Notes: a model not told the origin generated them from the letters alone. A DNA stretch of 64,000 bases from Rhodococcus ruber (GCF_027270735.1 NZ_JAPWIJ010000005.1:124001-188000), one strand, 5' to 3'; positions 9,026-18,281 are shown, counted from the first letter of the stretch. Numbers and translations: made by a program.

Positions 9026-9772
9026 CTAAGTCGAGCCGAGTGTGCGTGAGACTGCCCGAGCAGCGGCGCGTACTGCCGGGACCAAGGGATATGGATCAGC
9101 GGTGTCGGCAGTAACAACTATCGAAAGCGCAGCTATCACTGAGCCATTTGAGTCAGCGATCGGCGCGGCCACGGCAATGGCCACCTCGTCGACGAACCTA
9201 TTGCAGATGGCGAAGCCATTTCGGCGCACCTCGGCCAACAGCTGACGAAGACCGTGATCCGACACGACGGTGTTGGCCCCCAGTCCGAGCAGGTCGCCCG
9301 CGAGTACTTCGTCAATCAAACGCGATTCGCTGCTGGCAAGGATCACTAGACCGCCGCTGGAGGTATGAATGGGAAGTCGGCTGCCCGCTCCGCCGCGGAG
9401 TCGAACCGCTCGGGTCCCGAAGATCCGTTCGATGCACACTGCCTCTGTTCCCTCGCGGACCACCAATTGAACATTTTCCCGCGTCGCCAAGAAAAGGTCT
9501 TCCATAATCGGCAATGCGACCTCCCGGAGGCCCTGAGAGCGCGGCGCTAGAGCCCCGGCCTCCCATAGTCGTAACCCGATCTGATATTTCCCGTCTCTGC
9601 GTCTTTCTAGGGCACCGAACGTCGCCAGTTCCGCACAAATTCGATGCACGGTCGTCAGTGGCAAGCCGGTACGACGACCGATGTCGGTCTGCGACAACGT
9701 GCGGTGCGCGATATCGAATGCCGCAACGATTGCAGCTGCACGAGACAGTGCAGTGTGGGTGGGACTGGCCAT
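9026..9772 (-). CDS. IclR family regulator, probable regulator of pcaHG
   Basis: Transcription factor of 248 residues with the usual layout: winged helix-turn-helix at about 20-80 (LSQTDIGRRTGLPLTTVHRIC) and a GAF-like effector domain at about 95-245 (including AVRLRGGAGSRLPIHTSSGG). ATG start at 9772. It is divergent from the protocatechuate 3,4-dioxygenase genes with a 150-base shared promoter region. IclR members such as PcaR/PcaU commonly control this pathway using protocatechuate or beta-ketoadipate as effector, so that role is likely here by analogy. Confidence 0.85.
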   Translation of the reverse strand: MASPTHTALSRAAAIVAAFDIAHRTLSQTDIGRRTGLPLTTVHRICAELATFGALERRRDGKYQIGLRLWEAGALAPRSQGLREVALPIMEDLFLATRENVQLVVREGTEAVCIERIFGTRAVRLRGGAGSRLPIHTSSGGLVILASSESRLIDEVLAGDLLGLGANTVVSDHGLRQLLAEVRRNGFAICNRFVDEVAIAVAAPIADSNGSVIAALSIVVTADTADPYPLVPAVRAAARAVSRTLGST

Positions 9773-9922
9773 GTGACGACACTAGCGTCCATTTCATGAA
9801 TTATTCCGTCACCCGGAAGTCAGGTAGCAATAGTTACCTCAGAACCGTCAAAATCTTGATGAGGCCAGTTCATTCTCGTGCCGCCCAGAACGCCACCACA
9901 ACAGAAATGTCAGGGACGACCG
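9773..9922. promoter_or_regulatory. divergent IclR / pcaHG promoter region
   Basis: 150 bases between divergent genes. Contains the palindrome ttcatgaa (9793-9800) and the inverted repeat aggta/tacct (9822-9826, 9835-9839), candidate IclR-protein sites. Exact promoters are not resolved by eye. Confidence 0.4.
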
Positions 9923-10669
9923 ATGCCCTCACCACCTACCGACCTGTCCGAAACACGACTGTCGAACGGTCCTTATCGTGACCAGACCGACACGCATGCG
10001 CCACGAAACTTTGCAGATTACCGAACAACTGCGCTCAGACATCCCCAGCAGCCCCTGATCCTTCTGCCGCAGCGCATCACCGAGATCACCGGCCCGGTTC
10101 TCGGCGAAGGGCACGTCACTCCGTCCGATGCCGACCTAACTTCGGCGCGCGGAGGGGAGGCAAGTGGTCAGCGAATTATCGTTCGCGGACGGGTGCTCGA
10201 CAGCGATGGAAGAGCCGTTCCGAATACACTTGTGGAAATATGGCAAGCGAACGCAGCAGGCCGATATCGACACACACAGGACAACTGGCCGGCACCCCTT
10301 GATCCCCACTTCGACGGTGCGGGGCGCGTCATGACAGACGCCACGGGTGAGTATCACTTCACCACCGTCAGGCCTGGGGCGTATCCCTGGGGCAATCACC
10401 ACAATGCCTGGCGGCCTGCGCACATACACTTCTCTTTGCTCGGTCGGGCTTTTACACAGCGCCTGGTGACTCAGATGTATTTCCCGGACGACCCCATGTT
10501 CTTCCAGGATCCCATCTACAACGCAGCACCCGAGGATGCCCGAGCACGCATGACCAGCATTTTTGATTACGAAGCAACACAAGAGAACTGGGCACTAGGG
10601 TACCGCTTCGACATCGTTCTCCGCGGACGTAACGCCACTCCGTTCGAGGGAGCCGAGCACGATGACTGA
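9923..10669 (+). CDS. pcaH: protocatechuate 3,4-dioxygenase beta subunit
   Basis: Catalytic iron(III) subunit of the intradiol dioxygenase that opens protocatechuate to beta-carboxy-cis,cis-muconate in the beta-ketoadipate pathway. The signature block GRVLDSDGRAVPNTLVEIWQANAAGRY is present, and the metal ligands lie in RPGAYPWGNHHNAWRPAHIHF (Tyr and the His-x-His pair). I chose the ATG at 9923 because AGGGA precedes it; a GTG at 9878 would add a non-conserved 15 residues. Length is about 248 residues, normal for PcaH. The stop overlaps the pcaG start by 8 bases, so the two subunits are translationally coupled. The divergent IclR gene is the likely regulator. Confidence 0.93.
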   Translation: MPSPPTDLSETRLSNGPYRDQTDTHAPRNFADYRTTALRHPQQPLILLPQRITEITGPVLGEGHVTPSDADLTSARGGEASGQRIIVRGRVLDSDGRAVPNTLVEIWQANAAGRYRHTQDNWPAPLDPHFDGAGRVMTDATGEYHFTTVRPGAYPWGNHHNAWRPAHIHFSLLGRAFTQRLVTQMYFPDDPMFFQDPIYNAAPEDARARMTSIFDYEATQENWALGYRFDIVLRGRNATPFEGAEHDD

Positions 10670-11312
10670 CGCCGCCGCAGCCGTAGACTTCGTACCTCGG
10701 TATCCCATCGCGGCCGACAGCAACTTCACCACTGTGCCGTTCGGTCAGACGCCTTCGCAAACAGTTGGTCCATACCTGCACATCGGACTCACCTGGCCGG
10801 ACGGCCCTAAGGTCGTACCCGTCGCCGCCGACGGTGCACTGATCGTGACGGTCAGGGTCGTGGATGGTGCGCGAACGCCTGTGGCGGACGCGATGATCGA
10901 GACCTGGCAGGCCGACGCCGCGGGCAGGTTCGACCACTCGGACGATCCGCGCGGACCGGTGCCGGCAACCCCACCAGGCTTCCGCGGCTTCGGTCGCGCA
11001 ATGGCCGATTCTTCAGGGACTGCCATCGTGTGGACCGTCAAACCGGGTGCACTACCCACAGCGAACGGCCAAACAGAAGCGCCACACATCGACCTCGCAA
11101 TCTTCGGCCGCGGCATGCTCGATCGACTGGTCACTCGCATCTACTTTCCGGACGAGCTCCGCGCGAACTCCCTCGACCCGGTTCTCGCCTCGTTGGAATG
11201 CAGACAGCGTGAGAAGTTGACCGCCCGAGCCACACCGACTGGATATCACTTCGACGTCGTGATTCAAGACGCAGATCCGAACGGTGACGAGACCCCGTTC
11301 TTCCTGTTGTGA
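10662..11312 (+). CDS. pcaG: protocatechuate 3,4-dioxygenase alpha subunit
   Basis: Partner subunit of PcaH in the heteromeric dioxygenase. It shares the intradiol fold (TPSQTVGPYLHIGL near residue 27; VRVVDGARTPVADAMIETWQADAAGRF) but lacks the iron-ligand set, as expected for an alpha chain. It is 216 residues long. Its ATG overlaps the end of pcaH and its TGA overlaps the GTG of the next gene, so three genes are tightly coupled. No pcaB, pcaC or pcaD is present in the window, so later steps must be encoded elsewhere. Confidence 0.93.
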   Translation: MTDAAAAVDFVPRYPIAADSNFTTVPFGQTPSQTVGPYLHIGLTWPDGPKVVPVAADGALIVTVRVVDGARTPVADAMIETWQADAAGRFDHSDDPRGPVPATPPGFRGFGRAMADSSGTAIVWTVKPGALPTANGQTEAPHIDLAIFGRGMLDRLVTRIYFPDELRANSLDPVLASLECRQREKLTARATPTGYHFDVVIQDADPNGDETPFFLL

Positions 11313-12364
11313 AGACCCAAGCGACGCGACCGTCGCCGTTCCCGCAGTTGAAAGATCTCGCCGTACTGGGTCCCCATGCGGGTTCGCACAGGGGGGCTGC
11401 GCGGGTTGGACTGTCGGTGCTGCTGCCCATGCTCACGTTGTGGGCAACTGATCACATGGCCTGGTCCGGCTATGCGCTTTTGGCCGCGGTCATCGCGGTG
11501 TACGCCAGAAACGCGTCCTACACCCGACGCCTTTGCACTCAAGCTTCGGTCGGACTCGTCCAGATTGTATTGATCACTGATGGAGCGGCATTGGCGAGCG
11601 CATCGGCGTCGCCTTGGCTCCTGGTGGTGCTGACCGCAGTGGTTGCAGGCGGCGGGACGATACTCGCTGATCGACTGGTGTGGCTTCCCCCCGGAAGCCT
11701 GTTTTTCGTCTTCGCGTTCGCTGTTTCTGCCAGCGCGCCAGCAAAACCGGGTTCGGTCGTGATCGCGGCAGCATTGTCGACCGCTACTGTCTTGCTGACT
11801 CTCGCGGTGACGGCCGTCTCGACAGTGACGGACGCGCGACGCTCTGCCTACGATCTGCGATCCAGCAGCGCGCGGCCGGTTCCGTGGCCACTGACCGCAT
11901 TGCACTCCGCTCTCTGCTTTGTCGCGGCCGGAGCCGCTGGGTCCGCATCTCTCGCACTGGCTTTGGGTCACTGGTACTGGGCAATGGTTGCAGCGATCGT
12001 CCCCGTGGTCGGCCCCACTACGGCGGGCCAGATTCTTCGAGCCGGACACCGGATCGTGGGAACTGCCATCGGGTTGGTGCTCTCGGCAGCCTTGTTCTGG
12101 TACCCACCGCACGGGCTGCTACTCGTGATCATCCTGTCGGGCCTGTTGATCGCCACCGAGCTCTTGGTGACACGCAACTACTCGCTGGCCATGGTTTTCT
12201 TGACGCCGACGACGATCGGGCTTCTGTACCTGTTCGACACCGGGCCTGCACTGGGTGTGACGCTATGGTCGCGCGCCGTCGAGACGGTGCTCGGCGCCGC
12301 GATCGCAGTGGCGTTGATCTACGCCACGCACAGGATTCGGCACAGGGTTGTCAGCGTGCGGTGA
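11309..12364 (+). CDS. FUSC-like aromatic-acid exporter family membrane protein
   Basis: Membrane protein of 351 residues with about ten hydrophobic segments arranged as two similar halves, each containing the pattern seen in fusaric acid resistance/aromatic acid exporter (FUSC, AaeB) proteins (for example GHWYWAMVAAIVPVVGPTT in the second half). It starts at GTG within GTGA, overlapping the pcaG stop by 4 bases. This suggests it is made with the dioxygenase and may export excess protocatechuate or related acids; that function is inferred from family and position. Its 3' end overlaps the convergent LysR gene by 14 bases. Confidence 0.75.
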   Translation: MKTQATRPSPFPQLKDLAVLGPHAGSHRGAARVGLSVLLPMLTLWATDHMAWSGYALLAAVIAVYARNASYTRRLCTQASVGLVQIVLITDGAALASASASPWLLVVLTAVVAGGGTILADRLVWLPPGSLFFVFAFAVSASAPAKPGSVVIAAALSTATVLLTLAVTAVSTVTDARRSAYDLRSSSARPVPWPLTALHSALCFVAAGAAGSASLALALGHWYWAMVAAIVPVVGPTTAGQILRAGHRIVGTAIGLVLSAALFWYPPHGLLLVIILSGLLIATELLVTRNYSLAMVFLTPTTIGLLYLFDTGPALGVTLWSRAVETVLGAAIAVALIYATHRIRHRVVSVR

Positions 12365-13277
12365 TGTCTGCCGGGTCGCGCACCAGGGCAGCGGACGCGC
12401 TGTCGATCGCGTCCCGCAGACGCCGCAGTCCAGGGTCGGTGGCCGAGCTGGTCCGCGCAGCGCAGAACAAGTGCCGGGTCACCGGCTGTGCGAGCTCGAG
12501 CAATCGCACCCCTGACGGAAGCCGGTCGACGGCCAGATCGGGGACCAGCGCGACACCTGCTCCGGCGTCGACGAGCGCAAGGAGCACCGCGAAGTCGGTG
12601 GCCTCGGCGACCACGCGGGGAACGAAACCGGCATCCCCGCAGGCGCGGAAGACCATGTCGTAGCAACTGCGTTCACGGCGAGGCGCGAGCCAGTCGTCGT
12701 TCGCGAAGTCGCGAAGGTCGGCGGGCTCGGCGCACCGCCGGCCCGCCGGCACCGCGAGCCACACCGATTCGGATCGCAGCGGCCACAACGACACGTTGCG
12801 CGCATCGACGGGCTCCATTGTCGAATACGTATGCGTCACTGCGAGATCGGCGTCACCGGAACGCAACGCTGCCATGGATTCGTCGGGCTCCATCTCGATC
12901 AGTTCCAGCTGCACCGAGCCGACACCGGACGTGCGCAACGCGGCCCACGTCGCTGCGATGATGGTGCGAGCGGCCGACGGAAAGGCCGCAACCCGGTAGG
13001 TACCCGAGGCACCGTCACGGAGAGCTCGAATTTCCATCTCCGCCAACGTCAGTCGTTCGACGACGTCGACGCCGTGCCCGGCCAGTACACGTCCCGCAGG
13101 TGTGAGCCGGACGTTGCGGCCGTTCTTCTCAGTCAGCGCAACGCCGACCTCCTTCTCCAGAGCCGCCAGCTGCATCGACACCCCCGGAGCGGACTGACGG
13201 AGGCACTCGGCCACCGCCGCGATCGTCCCGAGTCGTTCGAGCTCGGCCAGCATGCGCAATCGGCGGGGATCCAACAC
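12351..13277 (-). CDS. LysR family transcriptional regulator
   Basis: 308-residue LysR-type regulator. The N-terminal winged helix is clear (LGTIAAVAECLRQSAPGVSMQLAALE), followed by the linker helix and a periplasmic-binding-like effector domain from about residue 90. Start is GTG at 13277. It is divergent from the DMT transporter gene with only 71 bases between, the usual arrangement for a LysR regulator and its target, and convergent with the FUSC gene. The ligand is unknown. Confidence 0.88.
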   Translation of the reverse strand: MLDPRRLRMLAELERLGTIAAVAECLRQSAPGVSMQLAALEKEVGVALTEKNGRNVRLTPAGRVLAGHGVDVVERLTLAEMEIRALRDGASGTYRVAAFPSAARTIIAATWAALRTSGVGSVQLELIEMEPDESMAALRSGDADLAVTHTYSTMEPVDARNVSLWPLRSESVWLAVPAGRRCAEPADLRDFANDDWLAPRRERSCYDMVFRACGDAGFVPRVVAEATDFAVLLALVDAGAGVALVPDLAVDRLPSGVRLLELAQPVTRHLFCAARTSSATDPGLRRLRDAIDSASAALVRDPADITAR

Positions 13278-13348
13278 CTAACGAGACCTTACGCATCACA
13301 TCAAAACAAGTAAATAGCGCTTCATGTATCGAGAGAGCAGGCTGAACC

Positions 13349-14311
13349 ATGCCCAACTACCGTTCGTCGCCCAGGTCGAGCCCCGCCGCAACGGCGGTGG
13401 CCGGCGCGGTGGTCGTAATTTCCTGGGCCAGTGCGTTTCCCGCCATCAGAGTGGCCGCACCGGAACTCGGTGTGGTCGGTCTCTCCCTCGTGCGCCTGGT
13501 GGTCGCCGCCGTCGCGCTGCTGTCCATCGCGCCGATCATGGGTGTCCGCTTGCCGGCACGCCGCGATCTTCCGCTGGTCATCGCATGCGGGTTCTTCGGC
13601 ATGGCCTCCTATCAAATTCTGCTCAACTGGGGCGAATTGGACGTCCCAGCGGGCACCGCGAGCATCATCGTCGCGTCCGCGCCGCTGGTCAGCATCGCCA
13701 TCGCCGCAGGGGCGTTCGGCGAACGGCTGACCGTCGTCAAGGTCGGCGGTAGTGCGGTGGCCGTCGCCGGTGTCGTACTGGTGTCCACCGCCCGCTCGGA
13801 CATCTCCGTGTCGTCGGCGATCTGGATCGTGATCGCTGCCGCCGTCGTCCAGGGGATCTATCACCCGCTGACCAAACCCCTGCTGCGCCGGCACACCGGG
13901 CTGGAGGTCGCGACGTACGGGATGGTCGTCGGGGTGGTCGCGACGCTGCCCTTCGCCGGTTTCGCGTGGGCGGACATGGCAGACGCGAGCGGCGGCTCGT
14001 GGTGGGCGGCGGTCTATCTCGGAGTCGTTCCGTCCGCTCTCGGCTTCGTGATGTGGGGATACACCGTCTCCCGCGTCCCGGTCGCCACGTCGACCTCGCT
14101 GTTGTATCTCGTTCCTGCCGTGGCGATCCTGATCGCCTACCTCTGGCTCGGCGAGGCACCTGTTCTCGCCGAACTCTTCGGCGGCGTCGTGGTCATCGCC
14201 GGGGTCGCCACGGTGACACTGGGCGACCGCATACATTCGCGAATCCACCCGCCCCACCCTCCACACTCCGACACCAACACAGCTGCAGTGGACGTCTCCC
14301 CACGCTCATGA
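13349..14311 (+). CDS. EamA/DMT-family transporter
   Basis: Inner-membrane protein of 320 residues with ten predicted helices formed by two EamA repeats (first about 15-145, second about 155-290). Characteristic features are WASAFPAIRVAAP near the N-terminus and the GVVPSALGFVMWGYTVSRVP and LYLVPAVAILIAYLWLGE blocks of the second repeat. Members export amino acids or other metabolites. It is divergent from a LysR gene, probably its regulator. The last 25 residues are His/Pro-rich and cytosolic. Substrate unknown. Confidence 0.85.
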   Translation: MPNYRSSPRSSPAATAVAGAVVVISWASAFPAIRVAAPELGVVGLSLVRLVVAAVALLSIAPIMGVRLPARRDLPLVIACGFFGMASYQILLNWGELDVPAGTASIIVASAPLVSIAIAAGAFGERLTVVKVGGSAVAVAGVVLVSTARSDISVSSAIWIVIAAAVVQGIYHPLTKPLLRRHTGLEVATYGMVVGVVATLPFAGFAWADMADASGGSWWAAVYLGVVPSALGFVMWGYTVSRVPVATSTSLLYLVPAVAILIAYLWLGEAPVLAELFGGVVVIAGVATVTLGDRIHSRIHPPHPPHSDTNTAAVDVSPRS

Positions 14312-14470
14312 TCACACCGACGCTGATCGGCCGGACGAGCGCGAGCGAACAGGAGCCGCCGTTCGGCGCGGGCGAGCCGTACAACGAACACAGCGTGCTG
14401 ATCGTCAGGGACCCGGCTTAGGCAAGACCGCGTTACTCGACTTGCCCCCATCGGCCGCCGGGGGTTGGGT

Positions 14471-16870
14471 CTATAGGGTTCGGTTCAGCTCTCTGATCGC
14501 ATGCCTCGCTTCGGCGGACTCATGGGCGCAATGCAACAAGGTTCCGAAGAGCACTTCTGCCCGTGACAGCAGTGTGCGCGCGTTCTCCTGCTCTCCGAGT
14601 TTGGTGGACGTGAGGCCACTCAAGAAGTAGGACTTTGCCTCTCCGTACGCGTCGTTGCACTTTGCATACAGTTCGGCGGCGAAGTTGAGGTTGCGAAGGG
14701 CATCGGCGCACAAGCCAGATCGATCTTGCGCGAGGCTCAGATTGGTTAACGCCGTGGCTTCACGCTGAAGGTCACCGAGTCTTCGCATGCGTGTGACCTC
14801 GCCGAGGTGGTGTTCGATCGCGACTTGTGGATCCCCGAACATTTGCTCTGCAACCAGAGCATTGTTGATCGCACCCGACTGGCGATGGGCGTCCCCCAAT
14901 CGCTCATACCGGGCGGCCGCTTCACGATGGAGCGACGAGGCATCTTCGTATCGTCCGTTGAGTTGCAAGATTACGCCTCGGAGGTCCAGAGCTCGTGCTA
15001 TCCCAGCAGGGGCGTCTGCGTCTCTGTACAGTTGCTCGGCCCGCTCGATGTGCGCGACAGCTTGATCGGTGCGGCCCGCCTGGATCAAGACGGCGGCGAG
15101 GTTGCCTTGTGTGTCAGCTTCGGATTCGGAATCACCAGCATCTCGGCACAACACGATGTCCTGGTGGTAGAGCTCGATGGCTTCTGGGTAACGACGTTGA
15201 TCCTGCAACACATTGGCGATGTTGACCAACGCTGCGCCTTGTCCGCGTCGGTCTCCACGGCTTCTGTAGAGCTGGAGCGATCGGTTGTGCACCGATGTCG
15301 CATCGTCGAACCGTCGAACCGCCCGCAGGCTTGCGCCCAGTTGGTTGAGAGCGATGTTGAGATCGTCTTCGTCCGAGCCGGTCTCAGCGCACTGGACCCA
15401 CAGTGTGCATGCTGCGACCCATTCCGACGTCATGTGCATAGTCTCGAAGATGTCACTGGCGCCCTTGGTTAGAGTGCGAGCCATCGGATCACCTGATTGC
15501 ACGCACCGTTCGATGACTCCGGTGATTGCGAACCTGTCCTCGTACAACCATGTTTCGGCTTCTGCACGATCTCCGAATCCGAATGCTCGCAGCTGTGCTG
15601 GTGTGGGACTCTGCAGCACGACTGCAAACTCTGCTGCTGCAAGTCGCAGGGCTACCGTTTGGGCGATTCTGGAGTCAACCGACTTGCGTTCGTCGATGTC
15701 TTTTGCGGCTAATTCGTTGGAGTACAGGCGGATAAGGTCGTGCATCCTCCACCGTTCAGCCCGCGGCCTCTCGACCAGGTGGGCCCGAACGAGAGCTGAT
15801 ATCTCGCGTCTTGTCGCAGAAGTCGGCTGATTGCCGGCGGCACCGGCGGACATCAGGCCGAAATCCGGGCCCGGAATCCTCGGCAAACTTCTGAATAGCC
15901 GCCGCAGGCGAGATGACAACCGTCTGTAGGAAAGTTCGAACGCGGCCCGCACCGATACATGTTCGTATTCGAAGGCAGCTAACCGAGTGTTCTCGATGCG
16001 TAGCTCAGCGGTGAGATCTTCAAGGGATCTGCGTGGTTCGTCGCCGACGAGGGCGCCGACAATATGCAAAGCGAGCGGAAGGTACCCGGACAATGCGCAC
16101 AGTTCGGCGAGGGCTCTGGGGTTATCAGCCGTGCGGCGGTCACCAGGCACCCGCGCGTCGATGACACTGGTGACAAGATGAGCCGCGTCGGTCGGAGCTA
16201 GCGTATCGACAGCAACTGCGCGTGTGCGAGGAAGTGCATTCAAGGTGTCGCGTGTAGTGACCAAGACGTGATGGAAGCCGTTGGTTGGTACGAGGTCCTC
16301 GATCTGCATTGCCATGGACACGTTGTCGAATACCAGCAGAATGGCGGTGTCGGATTGCGCGAGCTGCTGCAGCCGTAAGTGGTACTCCGTCTGCATGTCG
16401 GCTCCGGGCGGTATTTCCCCGGACTTCGGAGACAAGACGCTGAGCACTCGCAGAATCGAAGGGTAGGCGTTCTCGGCTGATGCGGCCTCGGTCTCGCTGT
16501 AGCCGTTCAGATCCACGAAAACTGCAGCGTCATAGGAGGATTGTGACAGAAGCTGTTTGGAGGCATGAACGGCCAGTTGGGTCTTTCCTACGCCTGCCAA
16601 CCCGGTAAGGGTGGTTACGGACGGCGTCATATCGTTTCTGATCTGCCGGGCCAGCGGGGTTACGATTTCGTTGAGATGTGTGTCTCGGCCGAACAGCGCT
16701 GTCGTGTGGTCGTTGGGAAGGATCTGCCGCGCCGATACTTGAGAGGGGCTGGGCGGTGGCAGGTGAACCGACACGGTGTGTGCTGCCCCGACCGCCACGC
16801 CGCCATTGGTTGCGCTGATACTGGAATTCGCGATCGACACGGCAGGTTCGCCCGACTGAGGGTCGCTCAT
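14471..16870 (-). CDS. NLR-like STAND NTPase with TPR repeats and N-terminal amyloid-like motif
   Basis: 799-residue signalling ATPase. A short N-terminal tail (residues 1-45) contains a beta-prone Asn/Gly/Ser/Val motif at 18-41. Next comes an NB-ARC-type NTPase domain: Walker A GLAGVGKT (90-97), Walker B ILLVFDN (about 177-183), sensor VTTRD (204-208) and a GLPLA-like SGYLPLALH (about 256-264). After a winged-helix region there are tetratricopeptide repeats (about 500-790). This is the bacterial NLR layout: TPRs sense a trigger, the NTPase oligomerises, and the N-terminal motif templates an effector. Its ATG overlaps the stop of the small membrane-protein gene by 4 bases, and that protein ends with the same motif. 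A defence or cell-death role is likely but inferred; an AfsR/SARP-like regulator is less likely because no DNA-binding domain is seen. Confidence 0.85.
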   Translation of the reverse strand: MSDPQSGEPAVSIANSSISATNGGVAVGAAHTVSVHLPPPSPSQVSARQILPNDHTTALFGRDTHLNEIVTPLARQIRNDMTPSVTTLTGLAGVGKTQLAVHASKQLLSQSSYDAAVFVDLNGYSETEAASAENAYPSILRVLSVLSPKSGEIPPGADMQTEYHLRLQQLAQSDTAILLVFDNVSMAMQIEDLVPTNGFHHVLVTTRDTLNALPRTRAVAVDTLAPTDAAHLVTSVIDARVPGDRRTADNPRALAELCALSGYLPLALHIVGALVGDEPRRSLEDLTAELRIENTRLAAFEYEHVSVRAAFELSYRRLSSRLRRLFRSLPRIPGPDFGLMSAGAAGNQPTSATRREISALVRAHLVERPRAERWRMHDLIRLYSNELAAKDIDERKSVDSRIAQTVALRLAAAEFAVVLQSPTPAQLRAFGFGDRAEAETWLYEDRFAITGVIERCVQSGDPMARTLTKGASDIFETMHMTSEWVAACTLWVQCAETGSDEDDLNIALNQLGASLRAVRRFDDATSVHNRSLQLYRSRGDRRGQGAALVNIANVLQDQRRYPEAIELYHQDIVLCRDAGDSESEADTQGNLAAVLIQAGRTDQAVAHIERAEQLYRDADAPAGIARALDLRGVILQLNGRYEDASSLHREAAARYERLGDAHRQSGAINNALVAEQMFGDPQVAIEHHLGEVTRMRRLGDLQREATALTNLSLAQDRSGLCADALRNLNFAAELYAKCNDAYGEAKSYFLSGLTSTKLGEQENARTLLSRAEVLFGTLLHCAHESAEARHAIRELNRTL

Positions 16871-17202
16871 TGCGTCGGTCGCGTGGTGTCGTGATCATCG
16901 TTCGATGGTGGTGGCGTTCCTACCGTTATGTCTCTGGCGTGCAAGGCAGCAACTGACCCGTTGGATGCGGTCAGCGTGGTAGTCCCCGACGTTCGCACGA
17001 GCGGCGTGGGTTCCGTCGAGTTCGCAGACTTACTGCGTTCGAGCCACACGCTCGCACCGAAGATCGTGAGTGTCAACGCGCCCGCGAGGAACCATAACCA
17101 CCATGCTCCCCCGCTGGTCGCATAGTTGATGACGGCGGTGACACCGACAGTAGCGACAGTCATAGCTGCGGTAGGAAGCGCAACGTGGCGTCGTAAGGAC
17201 AT
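16867..17202 (-). CDS. small two-helix membrane protein with C-terminal signalling motif, candidate NLR effector
   Basis: About 111 residues from the ATG at 17202; a TTG at 17232 would add ten. Two hydrophobic helices (about 8-28 and 31-54) are followed by a polar linker and a C-terminal segment. Residues 77-100 of that segment align without gaps to residues 18-41 of the NLR encoded immediately downstream. In 24 positions 11 are identical, including NG, VA and the terminal PPPS, and most others are conservative. The 4-base stop/start overlap forces co-expression. By analogy with known NLR/effector amyloid pairs, the membrane part could be the pore-forming or membrane-damaging effector released by templating. 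No named family recognised. Confidence 0.7.
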   Translation of the reverse strand: MSLRRHVALPTAAMTVATVGVTAVINYATSGGAWWLWFLAGALTLTIFGASVWLERSKSANSTEPTPLVRTSGTTTLTASNGSVAALHARDITVGTPPPSNDDHDTTRPTQ

Positions 17203-17318
17203 GCCTGCAATTCTAGTGAAGGGACCAGACAAGGTCGGGATTGTCGGACGTCGTGTGTGATCTGTGGAATGGCTCAGCCGGGCAAGATTCGTATAGGCGC
17301 ACCGGTGCGATTCAAGAC

Positions 17319-18158
17319 TCAGCTGCCGACCTGCTGCAGAATGTCCGACGCGCGATCAGCAAGCTCTTGACGGCCGACAGCGGCGAGCTGTACGACGACG
17401 TTCTGCAGTTCGTTCTTCAGCCAATCCCAGCCTCGCCGCGGGCCATTACGGATCAAGCCGTCCAGATCCTGTTCTGCGTCCTGAGTGTGTTCTTGATTCT
17501 GGTCATCTCGTAACTCATCCAGTATGAGGCGTAAGGCATCGAGGACCGCGTCGATCTCCAACCCGTTCGTCACGTTGGATGTGACGGAATGGCCTGAACC
17601 CCCAACTACTTGGTTCCCGATTGTTCCGTGGTTGTCTGCGGAATAGGTGGTGGTCACATGTGGTCGACTATCAGCAGGGGAACCTGTTAGTGGGTGGGGG
17701 TTCCGCAGTGCCGCGCGCCCGCGCGGCGTGATTTCGATGTAGAAGTAGCCCCCGTTAGCGGCTTTGTGGCCCTTGAGAAGTCCAGCGTCGTGCAGCTCCT
17801 CCGTTGCGCTCACAATTTCGTCATTGACTAGTGGGCCGGTGAAGTCCATCGCGCTCGCGTGTTCGGTGAGTCCTTCCGTCGAGTTGCGGGACGCAACCCA
17901 CTGCAGCACGGTCCGTTGAGCGAACTCAGCCCGGTACTGTGCACGGGTGACTCGCCCGGCGACGGCACCAGCGTCGGTTAGGAAGAAACTGTAACTGCCG
18001 TCGAAGGTTCGATCGTCCTCCAAATACCCCGCGCCCAGAAGCTCCAGGAATGCCGAGTACGACTGTTCCTCATCGAACAGTTCTTCGGGGAGTCGCCTTG
18101 TGTCTGGATAGTCGGCAAGCCAATGCAGGGCTCGCATTGCTTCATATGTGATTGTCAT
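17319..18158 (-). CDS. tandem winged-helix protein with beta-prone linker and helical C-terminus, function unknown
   Basis: 279 residues from ATG 18158, which has GAGAGG about seven bases upstream. Two winged-helix-like units are visible: residues 1-66 (ending SYSFFLTDAGA) and about 78-150 (LHDAGLLKG then YFYIEITPRGRAAL). Residues 168-198 form an Asn/Gly/Thr/Val-rich segment (DNHGTIGNQVVGGSGHSV) resembling amyloid-signalling or RHIM-like motifs, followed by charged and amphipathic helices (200-279). The same three-part plan recurs in the next upstream gene. It lies next to the NLR pair on the same strand. No named family; I infer a component of the same stress or defence system. Confidence 0.65.
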   Translation of the reverse strand: MTITYEAMRALHWLADYPDTRRLPEELFDEEQSYSAFLELLGAGYLEDDRTFDGSYSFFLTDAGAVAGRVTRAQYRAEFAQRTVLQWVASRNSTEGLTEHASAMDFTGPLVNDEIVSATEELHDAGLLKGHKAANGGYFYIEITPRGRAALRNPHPLTGSPADSRPHVTTTYSADNHGTIGNQVVGGSGHSVTSNVTNGLEIDAVLDALRLILDELRDDQNQEHTQDAEQDLDGLIRNGPRRGWDWLKNELQNVVVQLAAVGRQELADRASDILQQVGS

Positions 18159-18281
18159 TCGAGCGCCTCTCAATAGTGGGGGCTGTCGCATACGTCTGAG
18201 CAGCGGGTTTTGGCTCTGGGAGGCCCCGCACTTCACTGAGTTCAGCCCTTTAGTAAATGGCCATTTAAGTCGGTGGTCGTC

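Noticed and set aside
13322..14266. 314-codon minus-strand reading opposite the DMT transporter
   Set aside because: Antisense shadow, rich in Arg/Asp/His, caused by high third-position GC.
14308..14421. Short plus-strand peptide after the DMT gene
   Set aside because: 37 codons, no ribosome site or recognised pattern; cannot be supported as a gene.
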